This document shows positions 46,845 to 59,049 of a DNA stretch of 64,000 nucleotides, piece by piece. The number at the start of each line of letters is the position of its first letter. The first letter of the stretch is position 1. Origin of the DNA: Syngnathus acus. Taxonomy: Eukaryota; Chordata; Actinopteri; Syngnathiformes; Syngnathidae. The translations under genes and the position numbers were made by a program. The stretch is taken from the NCBI RefSeq assembly GCF_901709675.1, contig NC_051107.1, forward strand, positions 1,915,501 through 1,979,500, given 5' to 3'. The notes below the pieces were generated by a model. The model did not search any database. It had not been told where the DNA came from and saw only the letters and a list, made by a program, of their open reading frames with translations.

Positions 46845-48047
46845 ATGGAGACGCACATTTCGTGCCTCTTCCCGGAAATTTTGGCCATGATTTTCAGCTA
46901 TCTGGACGTGAGGGACAAAGGCAGGGTGGCCCAAGTGTGCCTGGCTTGGAGGGACGCGTCGTACCACAAGTCGGTGTGGCGGGGGGTGGAGGCCAAGCTG
47001 CACCTCCGGCGGGCCAACCCCTCGCTGTTCCCCAGCCTCCAGGCCAGGGGCATCCGGAGGGTCCAGATCCTGTCGCTGCGCCGCAGCCTGAGCTACGTGA
47101 TCCAGGGGATGCCCAACATTGAGTCGCTCAACCTCTCGGGCTGCTACAACCTCACAGACAACGGGCTGGGCCACGCGTTTGTGCAGGAAATCCCCTCGCT
47201 GAGGGTGTTGAACCTGAGCCTCTGCAAGCAGATCACCGACTCCAGTTTGGGTCGCATCGCCCAGTTCCTGAAGAACCTGGAGGTCCTGGAGCTGGGCGGT
47301 TGCAGCAACATCACCAACACAGGGCTGCTGCTCATCGCTTGGGGCCTCAAGCACCTCAAGAGCCTCAACCTGAGGTCCTGCCGCCACGTCTCGGACGTGG
47401 GCATCGGCCACCTGGCCGGCATGACCCGCAGCGCCGCCGAGGGCTGCCTGAGCCTGGAGTACCTGACTCTGCAGGACTGCCAGAAACTGACTGACCTGTC
47501 CCTCAAGCACATCTCCAAGGGGCTGGCCAAGCTGCGGGTGCTCAACCTGAGCTTCTGCGGCGGCATCTCGGACGCCGGCATGATCCACCTCTCGCACATG
47601 AGCTCCCTGTGGAGCCTCAATCTGCGCTCGTGCGACAACATCAGCGACACGGGCGCCATGCACCTGGCCATGGGCACGCTGCGCCTCTCGGGCTTGGACG
47701 TCTCCTTCTGCGACAAGATCGGCGACCAGACGCTGGCCTACATCGCCCAGGGGCTGTACCAGCTCAAGTCGCTATCGCTGTGCTCGTGCCACATCTCCGA
47801 CGACGGCATCAACCGCATGGTGCGGCAGATGCACGAACTGCGGACGCTCAACATCGGCCAATGCGTGCGCATCACCGACAAAGGGCTGGAGCTCATCGCC
47901 GACCACCTGACCCAGCTGGCGGGCATCGACCTGTATGGATGTACCAAGATCACCAAGAGGGGGCTGGAGCGGATCACGCAGCTGCCCTGCCTTAAAGTGC
48001 TCAACTTGGGACTCTGGCAGATGACGGAAAGCGAGAAAGTCAGGTGA
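46845..48047 (+). CDS. fbxl14: fbxl14, F-box and leucine-rich-repeat protein 14 (intronless CDS)
   Basis: One 1203-bp frame encodes 400 aa starting METHISCLFPEILAMIFSYL, almost identical to mammalian FBXL14. The F-box is about residues 2-48 (LFPEILAMIFSYLDVRDKG ... CLAWRDASYHKSVW) and binds Skp1. Cys-containing LRRs fill about residues 75-390, with repeats such as LNLSGCYNLTDNGL, LELGGCSNITNTG, LNLRSCDNISDTG and LNIGQCVRITDKGLELI. The family is the substrate receptor of an SCF ubiquitin ligase; known targets include Snail-family factors and, in zebrafish, Mkp3. The ATG context AACAATGG is a strong Kozak. The CDS is GC-rich at third positions. Teleosts often keep two copies (a and b), and I cannot assign which one this is. 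Long antisense frames over it are shadows. Confidence 0.97.
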   Translation: METHISCLFPEILAMIFSYLDVRDKGRVAQVCLAWRDASYHKSVWRGVEAKLHLRRANPSLFPSLQARGIRRVQILSLRRSLSYVIQGMPNIESLNLSGCYNLTDNGLGHAFVQEIPSLRVLNLSLCKQITDSSLGRIAQFLKNLEVLELGGCSNITNTGLLLIAWGLKHLKSLNLRSCRHVSDVGIGHLAGMTRSAAEGCLSLEYLTLQDCQKLTDLSLKHISKGLAKLRVLNLSFCGGISDAGMIHLSHMSSLWSLNLRSCDNISDTGAMHLAMGTLRLSGLDVSFCDKIGDQTLAYIAQGLYQLKSLSLCSCHISDDGINRMVRQMHELRTLNIGQCVRITDKGLELIADHLTQLAGIDLYGCTKITKRGLERITQLPCLKVLNLGLWQMTESEKVR

Positions 48048-49060
48048 TGGCCAGGATCACGCGCTGGTCGGGAAGTGTTAACGAATCTCATATTGAGTTT
48101 GATGCAATTATGACGATGCATTGCCCCCCCACCACCCCCCACCCCCAAAAGCCATTTGGAGCACGGCGTCAACTTTTTTTTATTTTGCGATCCCGCCACA
48201 GAAAAAACATTCGGCTACCTCGTAAGAGCTTGTTTTTCCACAAGAAGGAAGGAAAACCAGAAAATAGGAGAAAATGTGCCTAGAGGGACTGTCTGTGTCT
48301 CCCCCCCTTCCTCCCTCCCTCCCTCCCTCACTATTTCAAGAGACAATTCGCAATCATCTGACCGTTATGCAAACCCGTTTCATGTATGCGATTCTGTTCT
48401 ATTCGAATCAAAAGCGCGTCCCGATCATGTTCGTTCATACACACAAAAAAAGTTGACACGCGTGAAGTTCAGGTAGTTCAGTGGAAGGGGGAGGGGGGGG
48501 CGGTTAAAGCTGCTGGGGACAAATGTTGCTTCAAATTGAAGTGATTTAGATTATCTCTTTACCCTTTTATCGATTGAAATGAATCAGGGTTCCATTTTTT
48601 TTGTTAAAGGAGAATGTTTTTTTCTCTCTTTTTTCTTTTTTTCCTCGCTCTCTCCATCCCTCCCCTTGGATAAAAATACCCCGAGCCCATTCAGAGTCAT
48701 GCTTGGAATAAGAAGCAATCGATTTATTTTTCTTGCGTCCTTGGCTTCTCGGGTTACAAGCTCGGACCACATCTTTCTTTCTGTTGTTGTTGTTTTTTTG
48801 TTTGTTTTTTTATTTCCCCCACACACGCACTGGCAACGTGTGCGCGCGTTTATTTTGATGTAACGCAAACGACCTGCTTGATAAATACGGATGTGCGTCC
48901 TGCTGAAACAGCTGAAGATTAAAAAAAAAGATGTTCTGTATATTATGTTTGTAAAAATGTTCAAAAGATAAAAAAAAAAAAAGAATTCCGAACTTAAATT
49001 GTTTTATATTCTTACAAGCAAAAAAAAACAATTAAAGATATTTATATAATGAATCAAAAG
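48048..49060 (+). other. fbxl14: fbxl14 3' UTR (probable)
   Basis: About 1 kb of non-coding, T-rich sequence follows the TGA. It contains TTGTTGTTG-type runs and ends near an ATTAAA signal with GT-rich sequence downstream. It holds no credible coding frame. Confidence 0.5.
49031..49036 (+). terminator. candidate poly(A) signal ATTAAA for fbxl14
   Basis: ATTAAA is followed after about 25 bases by TTTTGTGTTGATTTTAG, a typical GU/U-rich downstream element. Confidence 0.45.
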
Positions 49061-50460
49061 CGCCTTTTGTGTTGATTTTAGTGACTCCACATTGGTGAGG
49101 ATTAGCATATTTATTCTGGCGTCCACTCCCCCCCACCTTCGTCATCATCATCATCATGCCTGCCTTTCATTCCGAGGAGCTGAGGAGAGGAAAAATCTGT
49201 TGTGTTGTTTTATTATTTATGAGCACACTCAAAATGGATGCCTTGATTTAGCCGCATTGCCTTTGTAATTAATGAACACGAGGCGCCGCACTGTTATATA
49301 TTATCGGATGCCCTTTTTTTTTTTTTTTTTTTTTTAAACGAAACGCTATTATTAGCATATTATTTATCGGGGTGACAGCTGTGTACAGTGTGTGAGTTCA
49401 CTCGCTATTGTGTGTGTGTTTTGAAGTTAAAAAGGCAGGTTTTGGCAAAAATAAGGGGGGGGGGCTGAGTGGTGGGGATTTTTCCCTCTCTCCTCTTGTT
49501 CAGTCACGCATACCAGATCTTAGGCCAACCAGGAGACCCCCCACTCGCCTTTTACCCCCCCACTTCTTTTTAACATTCCACACCATCATTGAAAGCATTT
49601 AGGCATTCCCTTCTGTCCCTCTGATGCCATGTCCGTGGGGATTTTGACCAAAGGGACAAAATGTCCACCCCCACAAAAAAAAAAATCCATGCCTATATTT
49701 TCCATACCGTTATTTTAGCCATCGATTCCAGTGACATCCCGGAAGCCAGAACGTGTAACTCTGCGGGCTAATAACGGCAATGACAGCTTTAACACCGCCT
49801 CCTTTTACGGCTCCTCGTCAACTATTATGTTTGATTACAAGTGCAAATAAAACAGGCGACGGCCGGGTGGTCGCCCGTCGCTTACGCCGGCTCGATAAAT
49901 CACATAAATAAAGTGAGCATTTTGCACTATTTTAATGAGGAAATAACTTCTTTTAATATGCATGGCTGTAAAAATCAACTGGAATGTAATAACTTGCCTC
50001 CAGATGCTTTTTATCATGACCGTCACTCAAAATTGAGCCACTAAGTACCAAAAATACAAAAATTCCATTTTGTTTTGCTCCATTTCAAGAAAACAAGTGA
50101 TCATTTGGGGATTTTTTTTAAGCATCCGTCTCGCTTCTGGCTTCAGTAGCAAGATAAACTAATTATCCCCCCCTCCCCCCCCCAACCACCTGAGGGCGCT
50201 GGCTTCATATTTCGCGACTTTAAAAGGTCACGCTATCCGTAAAAGAGGAGATAAGCTAATGTATGAACGCTACCAGTTTCATACTCACTTCTGAAATAAC
50301 AACTAAGTGAAGGACGTGTTAATGATTCCTTACAATAAATATTGAAACAAATCTCAATGTGCAACAGTGACGTCATTTATCGACAAATCGGCAAATTACG
50401 ACATCACGACCGATTACCGAAATATCTTCAGAACTCATTGGCCAGTGCTTCACAGTGCTA

Positions 50461-50640
50461 ATGGACAATAACCAGACGCATACAGCCAGTCATGCCACAG
50501 CCAAACCGATCATCTGACCTAAATCCGATTGAGCATTTAATTTTAATTGCTAAAACCAGCGAGTCAGCAAAAGAGTCAAATCCAACCTCGCTACATGTTA
50601 ACAGTCTGCCTTTGAGGCCTTTAAGCACATAAATAACCTC
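50461..50640 (+). pseudogene. Tc1/mariner transposase relic
   Basis: Frame 1 from the ATG at 50461 reads MDNNQTHTASHATAK, which resembles the MDNDPKHTA block around the second catalytic Asp of Tc1 transposases. After a frameshift and an internal deletion, SDLNPIEHLI follows (about 50515-50545), resembling the SPDLNPIEHLW block that holds the third acidic residue. The rest is unrecognisable. It is a short, dead fragment. Confidence 0.6.
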
Positions 50641-53600
50641 CAATTTATGATTTCCTATCTATTTCTTTTATCACCCAGTTTGCAGTCGTTTCCGGGGAAA
50701 AAATTGTGCCGCTGCCTTTGCGATCAAAAGCGCACGGCAGAAGAGATTTACGCTAACGGAACGTCATCTCGCTCACAGCGTGCCTCTATTTATTTATATC
50801 TGAATGAGTGATGGATTTTCTAAGCGGTTCATTGCAAAGACCCCAAATTAGACAAAAAGGGCCTGCTTGAGTTTTTCGGCATTTAGGTCGCGGAGCAAAA
50901 GTCATCCAATAAAAACTTGTTCATAGTGTGCCGTTTGAACTTTGCGGGGTATGTGATCGCGTCGCTAGCTGCGTCAAAACTTCCTGACTTTTATTGCTCG
51001 TCATTAAAGTAGCAGTTCACCATTTTTAAAAAAAGAGAAGGGGGAATTGGCGCTCTTGATAACAAAGCTTTGAGGAGAAGGGGGGGGGGGCATTAGCAGC
51101 CTGATGCGACTGACCCTTCACTCCCCCCTCCCCCCACCCAAAACTCTCTTGTTTGTGGCTCCAGTCTTCTGTCTGCCTGTGGCTCTCTCTCCCTGCTCCA
51201 CTTTTAGCCTCTTTTCGTTTTTGGTCATTTTTTTATTCTTTTGTGTCCTTTTGCTTTTTTGCTCCCCCTCTTCCTCCTTCAAGCCGGCACCTGGTGCTGA
51301 GGTGTCGCCGGGGTACAGTAGACGGAGCTTTGAAGTCCCCCCCCCTTTGCCCTTCCACCCCCTCGGGATAGTGGCGGGTGCAAAAGAGGGGGAGTGTCTA
51401 GTGTGCGTTGAGAGATTTCTAAATTTCACATCATTCATTTTATTTTCTTTCTTTATTTTATTTTGTTATAATTTTAAAATAATAATTGTATTAATTTATT
51501 ATTTATTTTTATTTTATTTTTATTTTCAGTACTAGAAGTGCTATTCTTTGTTTGTCTGCACGATTCTATTATACTGCCTCCTAGTGGCCAAAGCAAACAT
51601 CAGAAGGAGCAGCACAATGACTTGAATGACGGTATTAAATCACGATCCACAAACTGTTAGGTTTTTCTTGACATTCTATTCAAATAAAGCTTAAGCTCGT
51701 GTCAGAGGTCACGTGAAATCAAACCGAGTAGGATTTCCCAAAAGAAACCATTTTTATGCATATTAAGTAGGCGGTGAGCAAGAAAGAGGAACATGCGAGA
51801 TGAAGCGAGAGAGAGGAATTTCTGAGTCACTTTGACTGTGAGCTGCTAGAAGTCGGCTAGCCATGTTAAAATACCATAAGGCCACTGACACACACCACAC
51901 ACCCACGACACACATGCGCACACACACATGGGCAGAAAACTGCTCCAAGATACGCCTCGAATCCAGTAAAGTTTGGCAAAGCACACACATTCATATTAAA
52001 ACTTTATGCAAAAAAAATCCTGCTGCTTCTCTCACGTAGCAAGCTGCCCAGCAGACCAGCTAATTATTTTCAACACACACAGAGTCACACACACCTTTCC
52101 CGCACATTCCTGAGCAAGGTAATGAGCTGCATTTCTTCACTAGAGACCTATGAAGGAGGTTTAAAAAATGTATATTTTTTATTCCCATTTCAAGCATTAA
52201 ACATTGATGCAGAGAAGCAACAATGACATCATCCTGATTCTAAAGTGACATCATCCGGAATGCATGATTGAACACCGAGATCATTTATTACAAGGCATGA
52301 TGAATGCTGATTCTGATATGTGTGCCTTGGCCACCGGAGGGCAGTATAATAACGATAAGATGACGTAGTTTCAACTCATTCATTGCCATTGACGCCTATA
52401 GTCGTCAAAGATCGACTTTGACTCAACTGGGAGTGAACGAGTGATGTTGATGCTAGTTTTTTTTAGCCTGTCTGGTTTTCTCCATTGCATGCTAGCATGA
52501 AGCTAGTGGAGCTTTGTAAGTTTTCAAGTCAAGTGTTTAACAAAAATAATGATATTTGTACTTCTCTTGTATTGGATCTCATTAGACGTACCTAACGCTC
52601 TAATTTGAACGCCGAAGGCTTCTTCGGCGGAATTGGACACGAGCGCGGCGGAATAAATCTTTCATTTCAAAACTATAAGGCCTTCATTTTCCAATCACAC
52701 AACGGGCCTCGCTGCTGAATATTTGATTGGTGGGGGGGTGGAGGAAAAAAAATGCCGCCGTTCCAGTCAGCTGAGAAGCTATGGTGTGATGTTTTCGTTG
52801 TCGAGTGGCGGCCCCGGCGTGTCATTCACGCATTGACAAAGAGAAACTTTCCTGCTTTTTGCTGCTTAAAATGTGTCACACTGTTTCCCAGAACGCAGGG
52901 GAGACAGGCTGAAAGAGAAACGGACTTTTTTTTTTTGTGGCACATTTTGACAGGAAGTGCTGCATGCGTGAACAAAGAGCGCCTTTAGCATTGCGCATCG
53001 GTAACTGTACGAAAGAAAAAAAAATACGACTTGAAACGCAACTGTGCAATTAACTCTAACGACGTGTTCCTTGTATTTTAAATCACTTTTTTAAAGATTA
53101 AAAACTCACTGATCACACAAATGGAAATTGGGGAGGCCAACCGGAAAACGTGAAGAAATAACGTGTTTGGCAAGAAAGAGATATGAAAGAGACATAGGAG
53201 GTGGAGGGAAGAGGCTGGAGTGAGGCTGGAATACAAAGAGGTGTGTGTGCGTGTGCGTGTGTTGTCCCTATGGTCCTTCTAGCTGTCTTCTCTTATTGAT
53301 CAGCTCATATTGATCTGGTTTGGCACATAAGCCTCGACACACACGCGCGCACACACGCGCACACACACACAAACACTCACACACACTGTACTTGATTTGA
53401 CTGGGCTTTGGGCACGGGAGAGAAGATTGTTAACGCAAACACACACGCACACACACGTGACTGGGGCTACTTCATTAGGTACATCATATTTTCATAAAAA
53501 TTGAGATAGAGAGCTATATGTTGTTTTGTATCGGAATGCGGGATCAGAAGACCTGGTAGAAATGCTTTCGATTTTTTTTTTCAGGTTTAAAAATCCCCTT

Positions 53601-54109
53601 GGAATGAGAAACTTTGGTCTTTTGTGTGAGTGTAGACACGCACACACAGCCCACCTTCTGCTGCTGTCATGGCTGCGAGCTGTCAAAATCACCCACCCTC
53701 CCTTCTTCCTCCCCCTCCTCCTCTCTTGCTGAGCTCGTCTTTCTGTCTCCCCCCCCTCCTTCTCTCTATTTCTCTCCCCCCACGCCTGCACTTTAGTTGT
53801 GCGTCTCCTCCACATTTGTGTCGTCTTTGCATCTACATTCTGCCTCCTCAACGTGCTCTCGCTGTCCTTTGCCTTCAACCGGAATGAGCATTTACATACA
53901 AATGGGGCTCCTACGGAAGGAAGGGATGAATGCGGCACGCTCGTGTTTACACCGACGTGCGTGCTATTCAACATGCTGTTTACATGCAAATGTAAACAAA
54001 AAAACAACTGCTTCGACAAATATGTGCATATGGATTCATTTCCGTCAAGGGTTGCCTACGATAAAACAAGAGCTGTCGTTTTGGCAATTTTATCGCAAAA
54101 TTGATGAGC
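50641..54109. other. noncoding, no gene recognised
   Basis: Contains C/T-rich and CA-rich low-complexity stretches (51.1-51.5, 51.9, 53.2-53.45, 53.7 kb) and the listed repeats. No ERC1 exon, which conserved synteny would predict somewhere to the right of fbxl14, was found. Confidence 0.55.
52373..52441. repeat. short dispersed palindromic repeat, copy at 52.4 kb
   Basis: AACTCATTCATTGCCATTGA... is centred on the palindrome TTGACGCCTATAGTCGTCAA (52389-52408), followed by ACTGGGAGTGAACGA. It is the most complete of three copies and lies directly after a CTCF-like GGCCACCGGAGGGCAG motif. Confidence 0.65.
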
Positions 54110-54545
54110 TTTGGAATTATGAACAGTTCCAAATCGTAGTCAGTTAGAACAAAAACTTCAGGCTCCAGGTAGAAATCAAAAAGAACATCAGGAAAAGACT
54201 GCGAACAGCTGAACTTTATTTGCAGTTAGCATTTTGTGCTAATGTTGTTATCTTGAATGGTTCATAATTCTCTTTAATTTTCCAAGGCCTTAATTCAAAA
54301 CAACGGCAGGTGCAAAACCTCAGCTTCTGCATGAAACAAAATGATAATGTCAGGAAATGTCCAGGAGAACATCGACACTTTGAAGGGTGTGCGCACTTAT
54401 GCAACATCCCCTTTCCAAAGGATATAGTTCATATTCATCAACAGAGTATAGGTCACAATAACAAGTTTTTCCAATTTTATCTTGGTCTCCTTTTTATATC
54501 CCCAAATCTGGCATTTGTACAAGGGTGTGTAGACTTTTAAAACCC
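54110..54545. repeat. fragment of an unrecognised inverted-repeat element
   Basis: It contains TTATGAACAGTTCC (54117) and GGTTCATAATTCTC (54258), and ends GGGTGTGTAGACTTTT (54521-54536). The last is the reverse complement of AAAAGTCTACACACCC at 56149. It appears to be half of a DNA element whose other half resembles 56149-56300. Confidence 0.4.
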
Positions 54546-56148
54546 ACAGTAGACCCATTTACCACTAATTTCTTTTTGTACATGACAAATAGGGTGTAAT
54601 TAAATCAAAAGTGTCCTTCGCATTTTGATTATTACTTTTTTTAAGTGCATGGAGGACATCTTCATTCACGCTGTTTTTCTCGAAGCATCATTTATTCATG
54701 TGAGTGTGTGTGTGTGTTGAGCCATTTGTATGTGTCCATGTTCACTCTTATGAATACACTTTGCTTACATTCATAGCAGGGTGAGGTGATCGACCCTCTT
54801 TTTTTTTCTTCTCCATCTCACGCTTATTTTTTTTCTAACAGCTGTAAGAAAACATTTTAGCAGTCTTTAAAATTGTGTACACTCTCCACTGGATGCACTT
54901 TTCCCAATAGTGCTTGTGTGTGTGTGTGTATATGTGTGGACCGCATATAAGAAGGGTTTTAAAAATGTATATATTCCAAAAGAGGGAGGGATACAGAGCA
55001 TGGTGAATAGAAAAATACAGCCCCCTGTGTATGTGTGTGGTGTGGTGTGGTGTGTGTGTGTTGTGTCAGTGGAGCTGACATCTGATCTTGCTCAGCATGG
55101 TGAGAACTAGTGTGTGTGTGTGTGTGTTTTGTGGCCTGTATCTGTCCTCCTTTCTGTGTGGGTGGTAAGAAGAGGGAATGTGATGTATGTATGCGTGTGT
55201 GTGTGTGTATGTGTGTGAGTGCACTTAGTTTGAGTGTATGGATGTGTAGAGTTGACACAATGAGGGGAGAAGAACAAAAAAAATGATTAATAATTGTTGG
55301 TTTCATTTCCATTCTAAAAAAATATTCCTAAATATACTAGAATATTTTGTTACAGCTAAAGGTCCACACGAACACAGTAAGACAAGTACACACACATACA
55401 CACACACACGCAAGCAATATAAGTCATCCGTCTCTCTGGTACTTGCGGGTACTTTATGTTTGGTGTCCTCGGTGCATGGTTCCATCGACTCACTGAAAAG
55501 AGCTCTGTCATAAATATTTGATCCGGTAACGACCAAACAAGCGACGGCGACAAAAGATGTTTTTATTCCGAAGAAAGGAGGAATAGCTGGCCGACTTCAC
55601 CTGCGCTTTGCAGTCATGTGACTCAAGGGAGGAGAAAAAAAAAAAAAAAAAAAGAGAAGCACGCACACGCAGACAGCCTCATTGATTTTGTGCACTAAGG
55701 CTGTCCTGTCACCGCATACCGTGCCAGTCGGCGTGACCCCCCCCGCCTCACCCCTTATACATGTGTAAATGCCACACTTGACACTTGTCTCCCCCCCCCC
55801 CCCCCCGCAGGCCCCTCCCCTCCTCATTAGAAACATCCCTCGCCTCCCTTGATAATCCTCCATCTTATCACCCCCTCCCACATACACACATACACACACA
55901 ACTCATCCTCCTCCACCCACTGGATAGAATAATATACCCCCCCCCCCCGCCTATCCTCCCCCACCCAACAGAAAATTTTCTATCCCCTCGTGCGAACCGT
56001 TCAAGGTTGCGAGCCTGCCGGCTCGCCGATGCGCTCCAGATGCGTCGTTGCTTTGAGAAGATAAACATCTGGACCTGTCCAATTCGGCAAAACAATTCAA
56101 ATCGGCACTCCCGCTTTGGTTATTGTGTGAATTCAGTCTGTTTTTTTT

Positions 56149-56310
56149 TTAAAAGTCTACACACCCCTGTTCAAATGCAAGGTTTTTGTGATTAAAGAGA
56201 TGAGACCAAGATGAATCATTTCAAACATTTCTGCACCATTAATGTGACCTTTGACCTCGTTATTTCGAACTGTTCATAATTCTCTCCACCTTTTTCCAGC
56301 TAATGCAATC
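56149..56310. repeat. related element fragment with opposite end
   Basis: It starts AAAAGTCTACACACCCCTGT, continues GAGACCAAGATGAATCATTT, and contains CGAACTGTTCATAATTCTC. It shares both blocks with 54110-54545. Confidence 0.4.
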
Positions 56311-57431
56311 AAAATAATGTTGATTATCCACAATATTCCATTTTTTTTGTCATCTTCTCCTAGACTCTTTCCTTCGCCAAAAATTCCCAGCATTCCTCTT
56401 CCATCCCCACCTCCTCCTCCTCTTCCTCTGGTGTCCATCGTTTGGAGGTCATGACTGCTTCCAGCGTTCCCCCCCCTCCTCCCATGGCTAACCCCGCCCC
56501 CCTACTTCTACCCAGCATGCCAGTGGTGGCGGGGGGCCGGCTTGAGACCTCCACCCCCAGCGGGGTGGCTGCAGCTCAGCCTGGCTGGCATGGCGGGCGG
56601 CCTGGAACACCTCCAGTACACACACACACACACCCACGCACACACGTACACACACACATATAGACTGGCTTTCTGTCTGCTACATGTAATACAAGTCCAG
56701 AAACGCCAAATATATTTTGCAATAAAAATAGGATACGGCGACAAAGCTGCCAAACAGATAATAGGCGGTCAAAAAATAGAAACGTATCCCACGGGGAAAG
56801 TGGGAGAAAGAGCAAGCGAGGGCGTGAGGGAGGGAAAGAATGAGAGAAATGGCGGGGGCCTCAGTAATTTGGTATTTCCTTTCTGGACATGGGAGGAAGG
56901 GCCATTGCCCTGGAGTGTACACACACACACACATACGCACACACACACACAAGCGCTCTTTTAATGACCCTTAAATGTGGCCTTAGGCGCTGAAGCCTTC
57001 GAGAAAGAGGAGAAAGGCAAATGGTAGTCGCAACGATGGAAGAGGTTGAGGTTGGAGTTATGGTTGGATTCATTTGTCACCCCAAAATGTCAACAAACAT
57101 ACAGTACGGCCTCGCTACATGAGGGGTACCGAAGGGGTACACACATGCGAGCGCGCACACCCATGCAGGAGTTCAAATGGAGGTTAGACCTTCAGGCTCC
57201 TGAGCTCAGAGACAGAGAGGGAATTCATAAGCAGCCAGGCTTACTGCGCCAGCCCGCATGCAGGGGAAATGAAGAGGAAAAAAAAGAAAATCCTTAAAAA
57301 AAAAAAAAAGGGGGGGGGGGGGGTTGACATTGTTGGTTTTTTTTAGTAGATCACATAGATGGAAAGCAAATTTTGCAACAAGAACACATGCAAGATTTAA
57401 TACCGTTTTTTATCGCTCTCAACCATCACTT

Positions 57432-57502
57432 GCATTGGTGGTTCAGTGGTAGAATTCTCGCCTGCCACGCGGGAGGCCCGGGTTCGATTCCCGGCCAATG
57501 CA
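57432..57502 (+). tRNA. tRNA-Gly (anticodon GCC)
   Basis: The complete 71-nt cloverleaf has acceptor stem GCATTGG pairing with CCAATGC plus discriminator A. The A box is TGGTTCAGTGG, the anticodon GCC is at 57464-57466, and the B box/T-arm is GGTTCGATTCC. A run of T follows within 15 bases and serves as the Pol III terminator. CCA is not encoded, as usual in eukaryotes. The gene looks intact and functional. Confidence 0.96.
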
Positions 57503-57667
57503 ACTTACTTTTCTTTTTTTTTTTTTCTTCCCCCAAACTCCATTCACCCTAACATTATAACGGGATTTTAAACCACAGGCGGACATTTGTTTGGATTAAA
57601 TAAAAATAAATAAAATAACGTCACTGGTATTACGATCAGCTTTACTCATTGTCAGCTGCTCTTGCGC

Positions 57668-57749
<82 letters not shown>

Positions 57750-57769
57750 AAGAGAGAGAGAGAAAGAGA

Positions 57770-57837
<68 letters not shown>

Positions 57838-58045
57838 AAGAGAAAGAGAAACAGATAGAGATAGAGATAGAGAAAGAGATAGAGAAAGAGATAGAGAAAG
57901 ATAGAGAGAAAGATAGAGAGATAGAAAGAAAGAGAGAAAGAGAGATAGAGAGATACTTTATTGATTACCGGGGGGAAATTTAGTTGCCAGCAGTTGAATA
58001 CATAAATAAACAGACAATACAATCATCGGACACGACAAAAACGAC
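57668..58045 (-). repeat. 290-bp GA-rich purine tract capping a retroposon 3' end
   Basis: GAGAGA/GAAAGA repeats run from 57668 to about 57950, all purine on the plus strand apart from GATA variants. They are followed by ATACTTTATTGATTACCGGG and GGGAAATTTAGTTGCCAGCAG. On the minus strand this is a LINE-like 3' end (CAATAAAGTATCTCTC...) whose simple tail has expanded. Low-complexity open frames across it are not genes. Confidence 0.6.
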
Positions 58046-59049
58046 AATAGAAGAGAGCATGAGAATAGATCAGATAATTATTCTTTGGGGTGGGCGGGGC
58101 TAATTTATTACATTTGGAACATGGGCCATGAAAATGATTGCATTGCATTAATCATGAAAATCAAATTGCAATATTAAAGGGGAGCAAGTCATAATTAAGA
58201 TGATTTTTCAAATGTAGTATTCACTCCTGTACTCAGATGGATCGATGGAAAGATGGCAGACAGGTAAAGAATGGATGGTTGGGGAGGGTGGCGGGGGAGG
58301 GAGGGGTCTCTGGTGGACTTTGATCGTCCCGGCAGAAATAATCAACAAAGCCCGAGAGCTGGACTGACCTGTGCGTGTGTTGCTGAAATAGAGCTGATAA
58401 TAAAATTTGACAAGGTCGAGTAGTTAGACTTTTTTTTGGTTTGTTTACGCCTAGAACTTTGCCGGCATCCGCAAAGAAATTTCAAATGCAAACACGATTA
58501 TTCGATTCACTCATCAATCTATACATTTGCACTGTGCATACTAAAAAATACACCAACGGATTGCAATTTGAACAATACGCATTCCCTCACATTGAGCTGG
58601 TGTCAACTTTTGCTTGGAAATATACGAAAATTGGCAAATGAATCCCCCAAATTCCAGCCGATCCCTCCTTCCGCATCGTTCGCTCCATCGTCATCACACT
58701 CCATTTCTCGACCATGTTTCCACTCCTGCCTCCCTTCTCTATGTCACACACACACACATCGACACACACACTCCAGAGCAGTAGTCATTCTACTTATAGC
58801 CTTGCCATAAATCAACCTGTCATTCTCCGTCATGCTGGCTGCATTTCGCTGGTGGGGCTATTGGCGAACACACACGCATACACCAACGTAGACTGAGGGA
58901 TGGCAACGAGCACATCTACACAAACACACAAACACAAAGAGTCCGAAGGGAGCTCGAGAAAATGCGGTTGGCAAATGTGAATACTGCACTGATTAATCGA
59001 GATAGTTTTCAAATTTTAGGCACCAAAGACGTGTGATAGTGACAAGAAT

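Noticed and set aside
46791-47663. 290-aa open frame antisense to fbxl14
   Set aside because: It is a shadow of a GC-rich, LRR-repetitive coding sequence. The sense frame is an unmistakable FBXL14.
57642-58022. 126-aa Ser/Leu/Phe-rich frame, and its Arg/Glu-rich counterpart
   Set aside because: Low-complexity translation of the GA/TC tract; it has no defined start and no homology.
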